The translations under genes were made by a program, and so were the position numbers. A DNA stretch of 60,657 nt, from contig JBAZNF010000002.1 in the NCBI GenBank assembly GCA_041649335.1, positions 1 through 60,657 of the forward strand, in the 5' to 3' direction. This document shows, piece by piece, positions 50,289 to 59,208 of this stretch (the first letter of the stretch is position 1; every line of letters starts with the position of its first letter). Under the pieces are notes generated by a model. That model had not been told where the DNA came from. It made no database searches and was given only the letters and a program-made list of their open reading frames with translations. The DNA comes from JBAYGJ01 sp041649335. Its GTDB lineage: Bacteria > Patescibacteriota > Patescibacteriia > UBA10025 > JAHIVO01.

Positions 50289-50846
50289 CTACCGCACCAC
50301 GCCCAAGCCCCGGTACCAGCCCTGGGGTTTTTTGCAGAGCGGGCATTTGCCGGGCGCGAATTTCCCCTTATGGACATAGCCGCAATTTTCGCATTTCCAT
50401 TCGATTTCCTCATCGTTTTTGTACAGGGTGTCTTTTTCAAGTTTGTCCGCCAGGATGCGGTAACGTTCGGCATGTTTCGTTTCCACCATGGCAATGCGTT
50501 TGAACAGCTCAGCAATATCCTTTTCGCCCTCGTCTTCCGCTACTTTCTGGAAGTCGGGGTACATGGTGCCGAATTCGTATTCCTCGCCCTCGGCCGCGTG
50601 CCTTAGGTTCGTCAGCGTGTCAGCCACCGGGTGGATGTCGTACGTGTTGGTCATGGCCGTTTTTTCCGGAATGTATTCCAGTTCTTCTTCGGCGTGGGCC
50701 CGCTCGTTGTCGGCCGTTTCTTCAAACACGCGGGCGATCCACTCGTACCCGTCTTTCCGGGCCTGTTTCGCGTAAAAGGTGTATTTGTTCCTGGCCATTG
50801 ATTCGCCGGCAATGGCTTTCAGGAGGTTGGCGTACGTTTGTTTCAT
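50289..50846 (-). CDS. Rubrerythrin
   Basis: 185 residues. Two ferritin-like helices pairs with E-x-x-H sites (A-G-E-S-M-A-R-N-K-Y, A-D-N-E-R-A-H-A-E-E-E; V-A-E-D-E-G, A-M-V-E-T-K-H-A-E-R-Y) form the diiron centre, followed by a C-terminal rubredoxin-like domain (C-E-N-C-G-Y-V and C-P-L-C-K-K-P-Q). Reduces peroxide using rubredoxin-type electron flow, protecting anaerobes. 11 bases after the HD-domain gene. Confidence 0.95.
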   Translation of the reverse strand: MKQTYANLLKAIAGESMARNKYTFYAKQARKDGYEWIARVFEETADNERAHAEEELEYIPEKTAMTNTYDIHPVADTLTNLRHAAEGEEYEFGTMYPDFQKVAEDEGEKDIAELFKRIAMVETKHAERYRILADKLEKDTLYKNDEEIEWKCENCGYVHKGKFAPGKCPLCKKPQGWYRGLGVVR

Positions 50847-50857
50847 AATAATTTTAG

Positions 50858-51910
50858 TTATGTATTAGGTCGTTCTTGAAGTAGTTTTTTAATGGTGCTT
50901 ATCTGCCTGCTGAAACCAGCTTTCCCGAGGCCGGGGAGGCCGTTGGTACGGAGTGCCAGCAGAAATGCATCTTTTTGATCTTCCTGTAATCCAAAAACCG
51001 GAAATTGTTGTTCGATATAGATTACGCTTTGTTCGTCGATCGCAGAAGGAGTTTCTGTTTTTTGGGACTCACCGTAATCATGATACCGATAGACCCCATC
51101 TTTAAAAACGATGCCTGCCTGTTGTTTTCCCGATCGGCGGGCCATAATCGCTTCAACCAGTGCCGGGACCGCTTTCCCCATCTCGCCTAAAGTCTCTGTG
51201 TCTTTAGCTACCCGATTGATTAGTCGTTTTACTTTTTCTGAATTGGGGTCGCTGTTTTCATTGTAGGTGGCTAGTATATCTGCCCGGTTAAACGCAATGA
51301 CGACTCTCAGCTTATCTTCGATAGAAAGAGGGCTAGGAATTTCCTCAACCCGTTTCATGAAATCATCGTATGCACCGAGCTCTTTGCCTTTGGGCTGGTT
51401 GGTGGTATCGAAGTTTTTAATCAGGTTAAGTGCTGAGGCGTGCAGTCCGTCAAGTTTCGCAACAAATTCGATGTCCTCTGGTTTTAGGTTGAATTCCGGC
51501 CGGGACATTATATCGCGAGCCATTTTTTCACTGACCTTTTCATGGCCGATGTATTGGCGTTTTGTTTCATCTTTGGGGTTTACTTGTGTCCCTTCAGGAG
51601 AAGTCTTACCGAGGTCATGGAGGTATCCTGCCAGCGCGATGGCTTCCTTTTGTGGCAATGTGGCGACAAACTGGTCCTCCTGCAAATGTTTTACAACTTC
51701 CCGTGTGTGGACGTCGAGCGGTAGGTCATGGTAGTCGGTCCGTTGGTCAACGCCGCGCATGTTTTCCAGTTCGGGGATGGCCTCCGCCATCTTGTCGAAT
51801 GAAGATAGGTCGAATCGTTCCCCAATGTCTACGGTTGGCTGAGGTGTCGTTTCTTTGGCGTTGCCGGTCATGGGATTGAGTCCGTCGAGTTTGTCATTAT
51901 TATATTCCAT
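50858..51910 (-). CDS. HD-domain phosphohydrolase-like protein
   Basis: 350 residues. The HD signature: D-V-H-T-R-E-V-V near 66, then G-Y-L-H-D-L-G-K-T-S at about 93-102 and G-H-E-K-V-S-E near 120. HD enzymes hydrolyse phosphate esters such as nucleotides. The N-terminal 40 residues are Thr/Pro/Glu-rich and likely disordered; the region after about 190 is helical with no recognised domain. Probably co-transcribed with rubrerythrin. Confidence 0.75.
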   Translation of the reverse strand: MEYNNDKLDGLNPMTGNAKETTPQPTVDIGERFDLSSFDKMAEAIPELENMRGVDQRTDYHDLPLDVHTREVVKHLQEDQFVATLPQKEAIALAGYLHDLGKTSPEGTQVNPKDETKRQYIGHEKVSEKMARDIMSRPEFNLKPEDIEFVAKLDGLHASALNLIKNFDTTNQPKGKELGAYDDFMKRVEEIPSPLSIEDKLRVVIAFNRADILATYNENSDPNSEKVKRLINRVAKDTETLGEMGKAVPALVEAIMARRSGKQQAGIVFKDGVYRYHDYGESQKTETPSAIDEQSVIYIEQQFPVFGLQEDQKDAFLLALRTNGLPGLGKAGFSRQISTIKKLLQERPNT

Positions 51911-51923
51911 AAAAATGTTGCCT

Positions 51924-52562
51924 TTATTTTTTATAGATGATGTATGTATTCAAATCATGAAAACGGTTTGCCGCCGAATAGCCCTGGGTAGCGTCATACC
52001 CTGCCGGATACGGCGATTGGAACCCGTGGCCGAATTCCAGTGTATCACCGGATATCAGGTAGATGTCGTATATTGTTGATCCCGTATCTTGGTCAGTCAG
52101 GTTAATCTGGCCGGTCCCCGGTATAACATAGGAGTAGGTATTGACCAGCGTGTCTACGACAGTGCAGTTGTGGTCGCTGCCTGACCAGCGGGTGTGCACG
52201 GCGGAACCGTCGGATAAAAAAACAAATTTGTGTTGTTCCGACCAGGGACTGTTAGCGTCAGGGACCAGGCAGTCGGACGTCCAGGTACCGACCAGGGATC
52301 CCGTGGTGGCCGTCGAATCAGTATTCTGCTGGCCGTTGGACGTGACGCTGGTATTAGTGCCTGTAGAGTTAGCGTTGTTGGTAAATCGTTCTTCGGCCTG
52401 CGTCATGGCGTTTTCGAGGTACGGGTTGTCCGTATCTTCAGTCTCCGGCTGAAAACTGCGCCAGTAGAAAAATCCGCCGGCCAGGCACAACACTAGAATT
52501 ATTATCACAACAGCCCAGCCCGAGTGTCTTGATTTTGTTGGTTGTGGGGTTTGTTGGTCCAT
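51924..52562 (-). CDS. Single-pass membrane protein with beta-rich exported domain
   Basis: 212 residues. One hydrophobic anchor (about 16-34, W-A-V-V-I-I-I-L-V-L-C-L-A-G-G-F-F) and a Thr/Asn/Ser-rich linker (about 60-90) precede a domain opening G-S-L-V-G-T-W-T-S-D-C-L-V-P, with F-V-F-L-S-D-G-S-A-V-H, like lipocalin-type bacterial domains. Two cysteines (C-L, N-C-T) could form a disulfide. Function unknown. Confidence 0.62.
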   Translation of the reverse strand: MDQQTPQPTKSRHSGWAVVIIILVLCLAGGFFYWRSFQPETEDTDNPYLENAMTQAEERFTNNANSTGTNTSVTSNGQQNTDSTATTGSLVGTWTSDCLVPDANSPWSEQHKFVFLSDGSAVHTRWSGSDHNCTVVDTLVNTYSYVIPGTGQINLTDQDTGSTIYDIYLISGDTLEFGHGFQSPYPAGYDATQGYSAANRFHDLNTYIIYKK

Positions 52563-52571
52563 AGTGTTTAA

Positions 52572-52985
52572 TTATTTTTTTAGTATATATTTTTTCATCG
52601 GTTCCCAGTAGAAATCCTTCCAGCCCTGGGCGACTGATTTGGCCAATGACAGGGGGACGCCTGTTTGCGTAAAAAGGATTTTTGTTCCGCCTGGCGCTGG
52701 TAGGAGATGTACCGTCAGGGTAGAGAAGTGACCGGCCGGCCAGTCGTCTGCGCGCCAGGTCTGGATGATTTTTTTATCCGGGATCAGCTCGATGTTCTTG
52801 CCGGTCGCCCAGCCGCCGAACGTGGTGAATTCCCCGCCGACAACACGGCTGATCGTAGCTTCACTGCCGGTCAGTTGGGAATGTTTATCACTGTCCATCC
52901 AAACCTCATACACCTGGTGCGGCGTACCCGGGACCAGGCCGCCCTGCTTGACGGAAGTGGTGGTAGATTTTTTTTCGGGGTTCAT
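52572..52985 (-). CDS. AHSA1/SRPBCC-family protein
   Basis: 137 residues. START-like fold of the AHA1 C-terminal type: P-H-Q-V-Y-E-V-W-M-D-S, G-G-E-F-T-T-F-G-G-W, I-I-Q-T-W-R-A-D-D-W and the C-terminal G-W-K-D-F-Y-W-E-P-M. Binds a hydrophobic ligand in this family; ligand unknown. Short neighbours at both sides suggest co-transcription with mscL. Confidence 0.82.
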   Translation of the reverse strand: MNPEKKSTTTSVKQGGLVPGTPHQVYEVWMDSDKHSQLTGSEATISRVVGGEFTTFGGWATGKNIELIPDKKIIQTWRADDWPAGHFSTLTVHLLPAPGGTKILFTQTGVPLSLAKSVAQGWKDFYWEPMKKYILKK

Positions 52986-53002
52986 GTGGATAGGATAATG
53001 AA

Positions 53003-53395
53003 TTATTTTTTCAGCAAATCGCGAATTTCCGTCAGTAATTTTTCCTGGACAGGCGGTTCAGGCGCCTTTGCCGCCTCGTCATGTTTCTTCAGTGAACTGA
53101 TCAATTTTACCATCATAAATATCACGCCCGCAATGAGCAGGAAATCAATGACGGCCTGGATAAAGGCGCCGTAATTAAGCGTGGCAGTGGCCGTGCCGTC
53201 AGCCGCCTTCTTGAGGACGATTTTTAGGTTAGTGAAATTAACACCGCCGAGCAGCATGCCGATGAATGGCATAAGAACATCATTGACGAAAGAAGTGATG
53301 ATTTTACCGAAAGCGCCGCCGATAATGACCGCGACGGCCAAATCCATGACGTTGCCCTTGATGGCGAATTCCCTGAATTCTTTGATGATTTTCAT
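53003..53395 (-). CDS. mscL: Large-conductance mechanosensitive channel
   Basis: 130 residues, normal for MscL. F-A-I-K-G-N-V-M-D-L-A-V-A-V-I-I-G-G-A-F-G at about 11-31 is the pore helix; the second helix is at about 72-93; the C-terminus is a charged helix. Opens under membrane tension to release osmolytes. Confidence 0.96.
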   Translation of the reverse strand: MKIIKEFREFAIKGNVMDLAVAVIIGGAFGKIITSFVNDVLMPFIGMLLGGVNFTNLKIVLKKAADGTATATLNYGAFIQAVIDFLLIAGVIFMMVKLISSLKKHDEAAKAPEPPVQEKLLTEIRDLLKK

Positions 53396-53420
53396 AGTAT
53401 TATTTTCTAAAAATAGTTTT

Positions 53421-53912
53421 TTAACGGTTTAATGCTTTTTTTGCCTGAATGTCCCAATCGTAGATCGGTACAGAGATGCGGCGTTTTTTTAGGGCTGCGT
53501 TCATTTCATCATAAAAAATGCCCCGGCCCCGGACGTTGACGCTGCGCCCGCCTGAAGACAGGACATGCGTCCTGACCGCGCCGCAGGTGGGGGATCCCTC
53601 CACTCCAAAAATACCGCATACTGCATAGCCCGCCTGGCGGTACATAATGATTTGCTTGATCGTCGACGTTATGATGTTTCGGCAGACAGAACGGACAGCC
53701 CGGTTGTCGTAATGTTCGCGGGTGGCCGGTTGCCGAAGAAGCGGTTCAAACTGCAGCTGCGGACATTCGATTGGCACGATACCATAACCCTTTTTAATGC
53801 AGAAATTGACGAATTCCTTGACCACCCCGGAGCTTTTCGCCACGCCGCTGGCGCGGGCATTCTGGTTCAACAGGCAGTGGGAAGCGAAAATGACTTTTTT
53901 GGATCGTTTCAT
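53421..53912 (-). CDS. DUF523/TudS-like protein
   Basis: 163 residues. Three cysteines in conserved contexts, S-H-C-L-L-N-Q-N at about 11-18, I-E-C-P-Q-L at about 48-53 and G-S-P-T-C-G-A-V near 107, are the pattern of DUF523 proteins, some of which bind a [4Fe-4S] cluster and act as thiouracil desulfidases. Probably a small Fe-S protein; no partner evident. Confidence 0.72.
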   Translation of the reverse strand: MKRSKKVIFASHCLLNQNARASGVAKSSGVVKEFVNFCIKKGYGIVPIECPQLQFEPLLRQPATREHYDNRAVRSVCRNIITSTIKQIIMYRQAGYAVCGIFGVEGSPTCGAVRTHVLSSGGRSVNVRGRGIFYDEMNAALKKRRISVPIYDWDIQAKKALNR

Positions 53913-53957
53913 GTAATTTAAAATTTTAAAAAGAATATTTTGCTAATTGTATGGGCA

Positions 53958-55028
53958 TCAGCGCCAAATTTGCGGGTAATACTTCTTGCAGTAAATAAAT
54001 GCCGGAGCATAAAGCAGCCGCTGCCACCAGTTAAAATTATAGAGGGAATATAGGTAGGGATATGGGTCAGTTTTTGTAAGCACTTTCCCCAGCTGATGCG
54101 GCAGCCCATTTTTGGTAAACCGCTCGTATACAAACCGATTGACTAGCCCTGCCTTCTTGCGGTGAAAAAATTTCTTGTTCATCAGAAAATCAAATTGTTT
54201 TCCGGTCATAATACTGTTCGCCGCCAGATAACCGGCCGTGATGGCATTGCGCATACCAAACCCAAGAAGAAAATCCTGCAATCCTGCCGCTTCACCAATA
54301 TAAATTGAGCCATTATGGGTGTAGATTGAGTTCATTGAGAACGACCCTACCCCACCGACCGGTTTCGGGTCCCGGATGTCAAGTTTTACGTATTGTTCAA
54401 ACGCCAACTGTGCGGCTTTGAAGTTTTCCCCAAGCCGGTGCAAGTCGTCGAAAATGCATGTGCATAAACACCCGTAACCTTTCACTACTAGCAGATAGGC
54501 ATATCCTTTGTATGAAACATCATTATTTATAATGCCCATGAATGTATCCGGCATGCTCGTTTTGAAAATGATGCCTTTGTCAGCGGCCCAATAATCGTTG
54601 ACTATCGGACCCGTGGCCGTAATGTCCGGGTGTTCAGGATGGCCATGAAATTGGTAATGGAGTGATACGCCCAGGTTTCGGGCCTGTTCTTCCAGGCCTC
54701 CATCCAAACTGCCGGGGATGGGCCCGCGTTTTACCAGGTATGTTATAGGTTTTTTAAATGTAGCGTGCATGAGGGGCCTGTGCCCATCAGTCAGATCAGC
54801 ATAGTCAAATGGGTACGTTTCAAAATTAATATCAATATTCATTGATTTTAAATCTTCCAAAACGTCCGTTTTTTCTGACCAATTTTCTAATCCCTGCAAA
54901 TCGCCCCCAAATCGTGCTCCTGAATCTTTTTGCCGGTCAAAAACGTCAACATGGTAGCCATTTTTTGCTAAAGTGATCGCTGCCGACAAACCTGATATCC
55001 CCGCACCGATTATTGATATTTTTTGCAT
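53958..55028 (-). CDS. FAD-dependent oxidoreductase, geranylgeranyl reductase-like
   Basis: 356 residues. N-terminal Rossmann FAD site I-I-G-A-G-I-S-G-L-S-A-A at about 6-17 with D-V-F-D-R at about 28; C-terminal G-E-A-A-G-L-Q-D-F-L-L-G-F-G-M-R-N-A near 255 is the second FAD motif of the geranylgeranyl reductase/monooxygenase-like group. May reduce isoprenoid double bonds or oxidise lipids. It lies 11 bases after the GNAT gene. Confidence 0.8.
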   Translation of the reverse strand: MQKISIIGAGISGLSAAITLAKNGYHVDVFDRQKDSGARFGGDLQGLENWSEKTDVLEDLKSMNIDINFETYPFDYADLTDGHRPLMHATFKKPITYLVKRGPIPGSLDGGLEEQARNLGVSLHYQFHGHPEHPDITATGPIVNDYWAADKGIIFKTSMPDTFMGIINNDVSYKGYAYLLVVKGYGCLCTCIFDDLHRLGENFKAAQLAFEQYVKLDIRDPKPVGGVGSFSMNSIYTHNGSIYIGEAAGLQDFLLGFGMRNAITAGYLAANSIMTGKQFDFLMNKKFFHRKKAGLVNRFVYERFTKNGLPHQLGKVLTKTDPYPYLYSLYNFNWWQRLLYAPAFIYCKKYYPQIWR

Positions 55029-55039
55029 TGCAATATTAG

Positions 55040-56155
55040 TTAAATTGTTAGATCATACATCCGGTACGTCTTATAGATTTTTGCGCCAAGTTTTTCCAGT
55101 ACCCGGCGCATCGGCGCGTTTGATTCGTTGATGAGTGAGCCCTCCGCGTATACGTAGCCTTTTTTGCGTCCCTCCTCGTAGGTTTTTTTATAGAAGATCT
55201 TGTCGAAATCATTGTGACGGTACTTTTTCAAAATGCCCATAACCAAGACACGTACCCCGTTGATGCGCCGTTTTTTCAGCAGCATTTTTATTAGGCCGAA
55301 TGGGAATAATCTGCCGTTGGCGGCTTTTATAGCCTGGTTGGCGTCGGGGATGGAGAGGGAGAACCCGATTGGTTCGCCGTTAATTTCCCCGATATACGCG
55401 ATGTCCTCGTCCAGGATCATTTTCAGCTCATGAGCCAAAACCATAATTTCCTTGTCAGTGAAGGGAACGGCGCCCCAGTTTTCGTCCCAGGCCTGGTTAT
55501 ATATCGTATTAACGATTCTCGCTTCCTGCTCCAGATTTTTCAGCCGCATTTTTCTTACGCTGAATTCAGGATGGTTTTTTTCCGCCGCGATTGCTTTTGC
55601 CGCAATGTCGGCGGGCAAACCCTTGTCGGTGTACAGCTGGTAGGCGTACATTTCCTGGGATGGCCGGAAACCGCAGTGAGTGAGAAGTTTTTCGTAGTAC
55701 GGCGGATTGTACGTCATCATGATGACCGGCGGTGAGTCAAACCCTTCCACCAGTAGGGAATATTCGCCATTAATGGAGAAATTCGCCGGCCCACGCATTT
55801 TTTCGTACCCAAGGGATTTCAGCCAATTTTTGCCATGATCAAATAAAGTCTTGGCTACTTCAAAATCATCTATGCATTCAAAAAATCCGAAAAAGCCGAT
55901 TTGTTCATTATACTTTTTTACGTGCTGGGTATTTTCATGTACGGATAAGCGGCCGACTGGCTCGCCGTCGCGATATGCCATGGTCAGTAGTACTTTGGAG
56001 TGGTGGTAGTAGGGATTTTTTTTCGGGTTGAAAAAATTGCACTGGTCGCGGATGAGCGGCGGTACCCAGTTGGGATCATTTTTGTAGATGTGCCAGGGGA
56101 ACAGCACGAACTGCTTGATGTCGGCCGGTGACTCGATTTCCTTAATAGTAATCAT
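55040..56155 (-). CDS. GNAT-fold N-acetyltransferase-like protein (YghO-type)
   Basis: 371 residues, much longer than a single GNAT domain. Begins I-T-I-K-E-I-E-S-P-A-D-I-K-Q-F-V-x-F-P-W-x-I-Y-K-N-D-P-N-W-V-P-P-L, a start shared with a group of long GNAT proteins. Further marks: N-F-S-I-N-G-E-Y-S-L, P-P-Y-Y-E-K-L-L and the C-terminal A-P-M-R-R-V-L-E-K-L-G-A. Acyl acceptor unknown. Its ATG lies seven bases after a -10 box. Confidence 0.78.
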   Translation of the reverse strand: MITIKEIESPADIKQFVLFPWHIYKNDPNWVPPLIRDQCNFFNPKKNPYYHHSKVLLTMAYRDGEPVGRLSVHENTQHVKKYNEQIGFFGFFECIDDFEVAKTLFDHGKNWLKSLGYEKMRGPANFSINGEYSLLVEGFDSPPVIMMTYNPPYYEKLLTHCGFRPSQEMYAYQLYTDKGLPADIAAKAIAAEKNHPEFSVRKMRLKNLEQEARIVNTIYNQAWDENWGAVPFTDKEIMVLAHELKMILDEDIAYIGEINGEPIGFSLSIPDANQAIKAANGRLFPFGLIKMLLKKRRINGVRVLVMGILKKYRHNDFDKIFYKKTYEEGRKKGYVYAEGSLINESNAPMRRVLEKLGAKIYKTYRMYDLTI

Positions 56156-56161
56156 GGCTTA

Positions 56162-56190
56162 ATTGTACGGTAATAGCCAAAAACAGGCAA
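56162..56190 (-). promoter_or_regulatory. Promoter of GNAT gene, leaderless
   Basis: Minus strand TTGCCT (56190-56185), 17-base spacer, TACAAT (56167-56162); the ATG at 56155 falls at the predicted start site. It governs GNAT and the FAD oxidoreductase. Confidence 0.72.
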
Positions 56191-56267
56191 TTCACCGATC
56201 AGGCAAGCCAGCGACGTGAGCTGGGTATTGGTAATTTTTTTAGAATTCGCCCCGGGGGATCATTGGG

Positions 56268-56741
56268 TCAGCAGTATTTTTTCCGTATTTCCATCCAAAT
56301 TTTCCCAATCATATTCTCTCCTTTCCCGTCCGGTCCGCAGCCCCAGAAATTGTCAACCGGGGAGTTTTCGACGATTATCCGATTACCTGTTTTTTTTAGC
56401 TGTTCGCGCACGTCATCGTGCTGTTCTGCCTTGGCGGCCAGCACTTCTCGCATGACGGAAGCGCGCTGGCCGTACCATTCCGGCAGGACCTTGCTTTTAT
56501 GCGCGATTGCGATGCGCTTGGCCGCTTCCGGGCTGCCCGCCTGTAGTATTTTTTCCGCTACATCAGGCGCAACTACAGAAAATTTTTTCCATTGGAAGGC
56601 GTGTTCTGCGGTAGGGAATGTTTTACCCCACAGTTTCACCGTGTGAGCGGAAAAACTGTCTAATATATGGAAGGCCGGCGTGAAAAAATATATGGCGTCG
56701 TCCGTTTCTTTATTTAAGCCTTCGCTTGAATCGGGGTACAT
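56268..56741 (-). CDS. NADAR-family protein (YbiA-like)
   Basis: 157 residues. NADAR hallmarks: F-P-T-A-E-H-A-F-Q-W-K-K-F at about 42-54, A-x-x-I-A near 74 and D-N-F-W-G-C-G-P-D-G-K-G-E-N-M-I-G-K at about 130-147. The family removes ADP-ribose or processes riboflavin-type N-glycosides, and links to NAD/ADP-ribose biology and defence. Here it is near flavodoxin and reductase genes. The stop of the flavodoxin gene is one base from its start. Confidence 0.9.
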   Translation of the reverse strand: MYPDSSEGLNKETDDAIYFFTPAFHILDSFSAHTVKLWGKTFPTAEHAFQWKKFSVVAPDVAEKILQAGSPEAAKRIAIAHKSKVLPEWYGQRASVMREVLAAKAEQHDDVREQLKKTGNRIIVENSPVDNFWGCGPDGKGENMIGKIWMEIRKKYC

Positions 56742-56742
56742 A

Positions 56743-57204
56743 TTAAACAGTTAACTCTTTTGTCCATCCTTTGGCCCGTTCCAGTTCGCCGTCTTTAAGC
56801 GGACCTTCTTTACCGAGCACGTAAAACGTTTCCGCGGCGATTACATTGGCACCCTTCGTTTTCAATGTTCTGGCCAGGCGGTCAGAGGCATACCCGAAGA
56901 ATTTAATGACTAGACGGAGAAACCAACCCTGCCCCTCCGGGCTATTGCCCGTATCAAACGCGGCCGCTCGGACGTTTTTCAGTCCGCCGGGACCGATGGT
57001 GTTCAGGAATTTCTGCATTGGTTGGGACGGACGCCCGCCATGCGTCGGTGAACCGATGACGAGCAGGTCGGCGGACGTCAGGTCGGCCGGCGCTGCGTCG
57101 TTGATGTGCTCGACTTTTGCGTCAGGACCGAGGACTTCACCGATGGCTTCGGCGACTTTTTTCGTGTTGCCGAAGAGGGAATCGTAAATGATGAGCTTGT
57201 TCAT
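56743..57204 (-). CDS. Flavodoxin-family protein
   Basis: 153 residues from the ATG at 57204 (M-N-K-L-I-I-Y-D-S-L-F-G-N-T-K-K). The phosphate-binding loop S-L-F-G-N-T-K-K at about 8-15 and V-I-G-S-P-T-H-G-G-R near 49-58 hold FMN. F-D-T-G-N-S-P-E-G-Q-G-W is the loop near the isoalloxazine ring. One-electron carrier for the nearby reductases. Confidence 0.9.
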   Translation of the reverse strand: MNKLIIYDSLFGNTKKVAEAIGEVLGPDAKVEHINDAAPADLTSADLLVIGSPTHGGRPSQPMQKFLNTIGPGGLKNVRAAAFDTGNSPEGQGWFLRLVIKFFGYASDRLARTLKTKGANVIAAETFYVLGKEGPLKDGELERAKGWTKELTV

Positions 57205-57211
57205 AAGGTCA

Positions 57212-57550
57212 TTATTTAATAAGTCGGACGTGCTTTTCATATTTCGCCTGCCAGGCCGGGACGGTCACGAGGACGAGTTTCATGTGGCCGAGATAGTAGG
57301 CTTTGGTTTTTGGCGGGATAACCACTACGTCTGTCGCCTTTACCGTAGTCGATTTTCCGTTCAAATAAAAGGTGCCCTTTCCGTGCAGGACGTAGTATAT
57401 GAATGTGCTTTTCCTGTTCATGAACTCCTCGAAATGCCCTTTTTTTACCTCAATGTACGCCAAGCCGGCATCTTTGCGGTTGATTTTATACACGCGGAGG
57501 TCGGCACCGAATTTGTTTTTGTGGACAGTCTGTTTGCGGGTGAGTTTCAT
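57212..57550 (-). CDS. Cupin-like protein
   Basis: 112 residues. Cupin barrel pattern: G-H-F-E-E-F-M-N-R, Y-Y-V-L-H-G-K-G-T-F-Y-L-N-G and V-V-V-I-P-P-K-T-K-A-Y-Y-L-G. The second motif lacks a clear His, so metal binding is uncertain. One base after the aldo/keto reductase stop region; likely co-transcribed. Confidence 0.72.
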   Translation of the reverse strand: MKLTRKQTVHKNKFGADLRVYKINRKDAGLAYIEVKKGHFEEFMNRKSTFIYYVLHGKGTFYLNGKSTTVKATDVVVIPPKTKAYYLGHMKLVLVTVPAWQAKYEKHVRLIK

Positions 57551-57551
57551 A

Positions 57552-58424
57552 TTATTTGTCTAAAGGTATTACATTTGAAATGTTTTGCGCGCCAGGATAG
57601 TCAGTCATTATTTTTTCAATATCGACAGGATCCATATGCCACCTGATTGCGCCAAGGTTTTCCATCAGATGCTTTTTACTTCTTGTTTTTGATAACGTGA
57701 CGACGTTCGGCTGGGAAATCAGCCAGTTCAACGCTATTTGGGCGGGTGTTTTATGGTATTTTTCGCATAACTCCAGTATAACCGGCGGCTGGTCTCCGAG
57801 CAAATCGCCCTTGCCGACCGGACGCCAGGCGACGAGCATGATGTCGTTTTTTCGGCAGTACTCCAGCAATCCGCTATTTTTCGGTTCACGGAATTGGAGG
57901 TTATAGTGCACCTGGTCGCAGACAATTTTATTTTTCGTGTAGCTTTGCGCTTCGGCGATATGCCCAGCGCCGAAATTAGCCACGCCGATGGCCCGGATCA
58001 ATCCACGGTTGGCGAGTTCATCCATAGCTCGGATGCTTTCCTGGAGGGGAAATGTGGCATTGTATCGATGTAACAGATACATATCGAGATACGATAATCC
58101 CAAGCGCTCCAGACTATGTTGGCACGCTTCGATGATGCCGTCATAACTCATATGCGCGGCTTGGACCTTGGATACAATGAACAGCTTCGAGCGGTCATAT
58201 CCTTTGATGGCCCGGCTGACCAGGGTTTCTGTATAGCCGTTGGCGTAGATTTCGGCCGTATCAATATGGGTAATGCCGGCGTCAATCGCGTCTTTGATGC
58301 CCTGGATGTCAGCCTGGTCGTCATTAGCCGGGTCGCGTTCGTCGCGGCCGCCCATTTGCCAGGTGCCCAGGCCGTATTCCGGCATGGCGAATCCATTGGG
58401 GAGTTTTTTGAGGGGAATATTCAT
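57552..58424 (-). CDS. Aldo/keto reductase
   Basis: 290 residues, (beta/alpha)8 NADPH-dependent reductase. Catalytic tetrad region: H-I-D-T-A-E-I-Y-A-N-G at about 53-63 (Asp, Tyr), V-S-K-V (Lys), L-L-H-R-Y near 115 (His). C-terminal S-K-T-R-S-K-K-H binds the NADPH phosphate. G-L-G-T-W-Q-M-G-G start is typical. Reduces sugar aldehydes or ketones. Confidence 0.92.
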   Translation of the reverse strand: MNIPLKKLPNGFAMPEYGLGTWQMGGRDERDPANDDQADIQGIKDAIDAGITHIDTAEIYANGYTETLVSRAIKGYDRSKLFIVSKVQAAHMSYDGIIEACQHSLERLGLSYLDMYLLHRYNATFPLQESIRAMDELANRGLIRAIGVANFGAGHIAEAQSYTKNKIVCDQVHYNLQFREPKNSGLLEYCRKNDIMLVAWRPVGKGDLLGDQPPVILELCEKYHKTPAQIALNWLISQPNVVTLSKTRSKKHLMENLGAIRWHMDPVDIEKIMTDYPGAQNISNVIPLDK

Positions 58425-58442
58425 GGAGAAATTGTTAGTTTT

Positions 58443-59183
58443 CTAAAAAAAGAGAATTTTTACGGCAGAAACGACGATCACTACGGCAAAAACGTATTTT
58501 ACCCACGCGTCGCCTTTTTTAATCGCCAGATGCGCGCCGACGTACCCGCCGACGAGCATGCCGATAAACAGCGCGATGCCGGCCCGGTAGTCGATGATGT
58601 GGTGGGCAGCAAAAATAATGACGGCGGCCACTGAAAAAATCGTATACGACACCAGCTCAGTCGCGTTGCCGGTTATCATCGTCATGCCGAAGAAATAAAT
58701 TACCACGCTCATCAGGAGCGCCCCCATACCACCGAAAAACGAGGCCAGGATGGACAGGAAAAAATAGAAGAGGTAGCCGAGTGTTTTTGAATTCGACGAT
58801 GTGACGCGCTCCTCAAGCCCAAAATCTTTTTTAAAAAAGATTGTCGGGACGAGCGCGAGGAGCAGGATCCCGATTATTTTTTGCAGGAGGTCGGTCTCTA
58901 TCGTGAGCAGGATCCGGGATCCAATGAAGCTGGCCGCTGTCCCGACGATGCTTAATGCAATAGCGTAGCGCCAGACTATTTTTTTCTCTTTGATGAACTT
59001 ATACAGGGCGCCAAGGCTCAGCCCCATCCCACCGAATTTGTTGGTGGCCAGTGTGATCTGCGGCGGGATGCCGAGAAAGAGAAGAAAAGGAATTGAAATA
59101 AGGCCACCGCCACCGGCAATGGCGCCGACAAAACCGGACAGTACGCCAATTAATAGTATGATCAGTAGAGTAATAATTGTCAT
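58443..59183 (-). CDS. TauE/SafE-family membrane exporter
   Basis: 246 residues, seven to eight helices in two repeat halves. G-F-V-G-A-I-A-G-G-G-G-L-I-S-I-P at about 17-32 and S-F-F-G-G-M-G-A-L near 147 are the repeated glycine motifs of TauE/SafE proteins, which export sulfite, sulfonates or other organic anions. Substrate not identified. Confidence 0.9.
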   Translation of the reverse strand: MTIITLLIILLIGVLSGFVGAIAGGGGLISIPFLLFLGIPPQITLATNKFGGMGLSLGALYKFIKEKKIVWRYAIALSIVGTAASFIGSRILLTIETDLLQKIIGILLLALVPTIFFKKDFGLEERVTSSNSKTLGYLFYFFLSILASFFGGMGALLMSVVIYFFGMTMITGNATELVSYTIFSVAAVIIFAAHHIIDYRAGIALFIGMLVGGYVGAHLAIKKGDAWVKYVFAVVIVVSAVKILFF

Positions 59184-59193
59184 GAGTCAAAAT

Positions 59194-59206
59194 CGGAGAC
59201 GGGAGG
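59194..59206. repeat. 13-bp copy of tRNA-Ser 3' end (left)
   Basis: CGGAGACGGGAGG, identical to 59701-59713 at the 3' end of the tRNA-Ser gene (plus-strand view). Same orientation as the copy at 59530. Confidence 0.8.
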
Positions 59207-59208
59207 CT

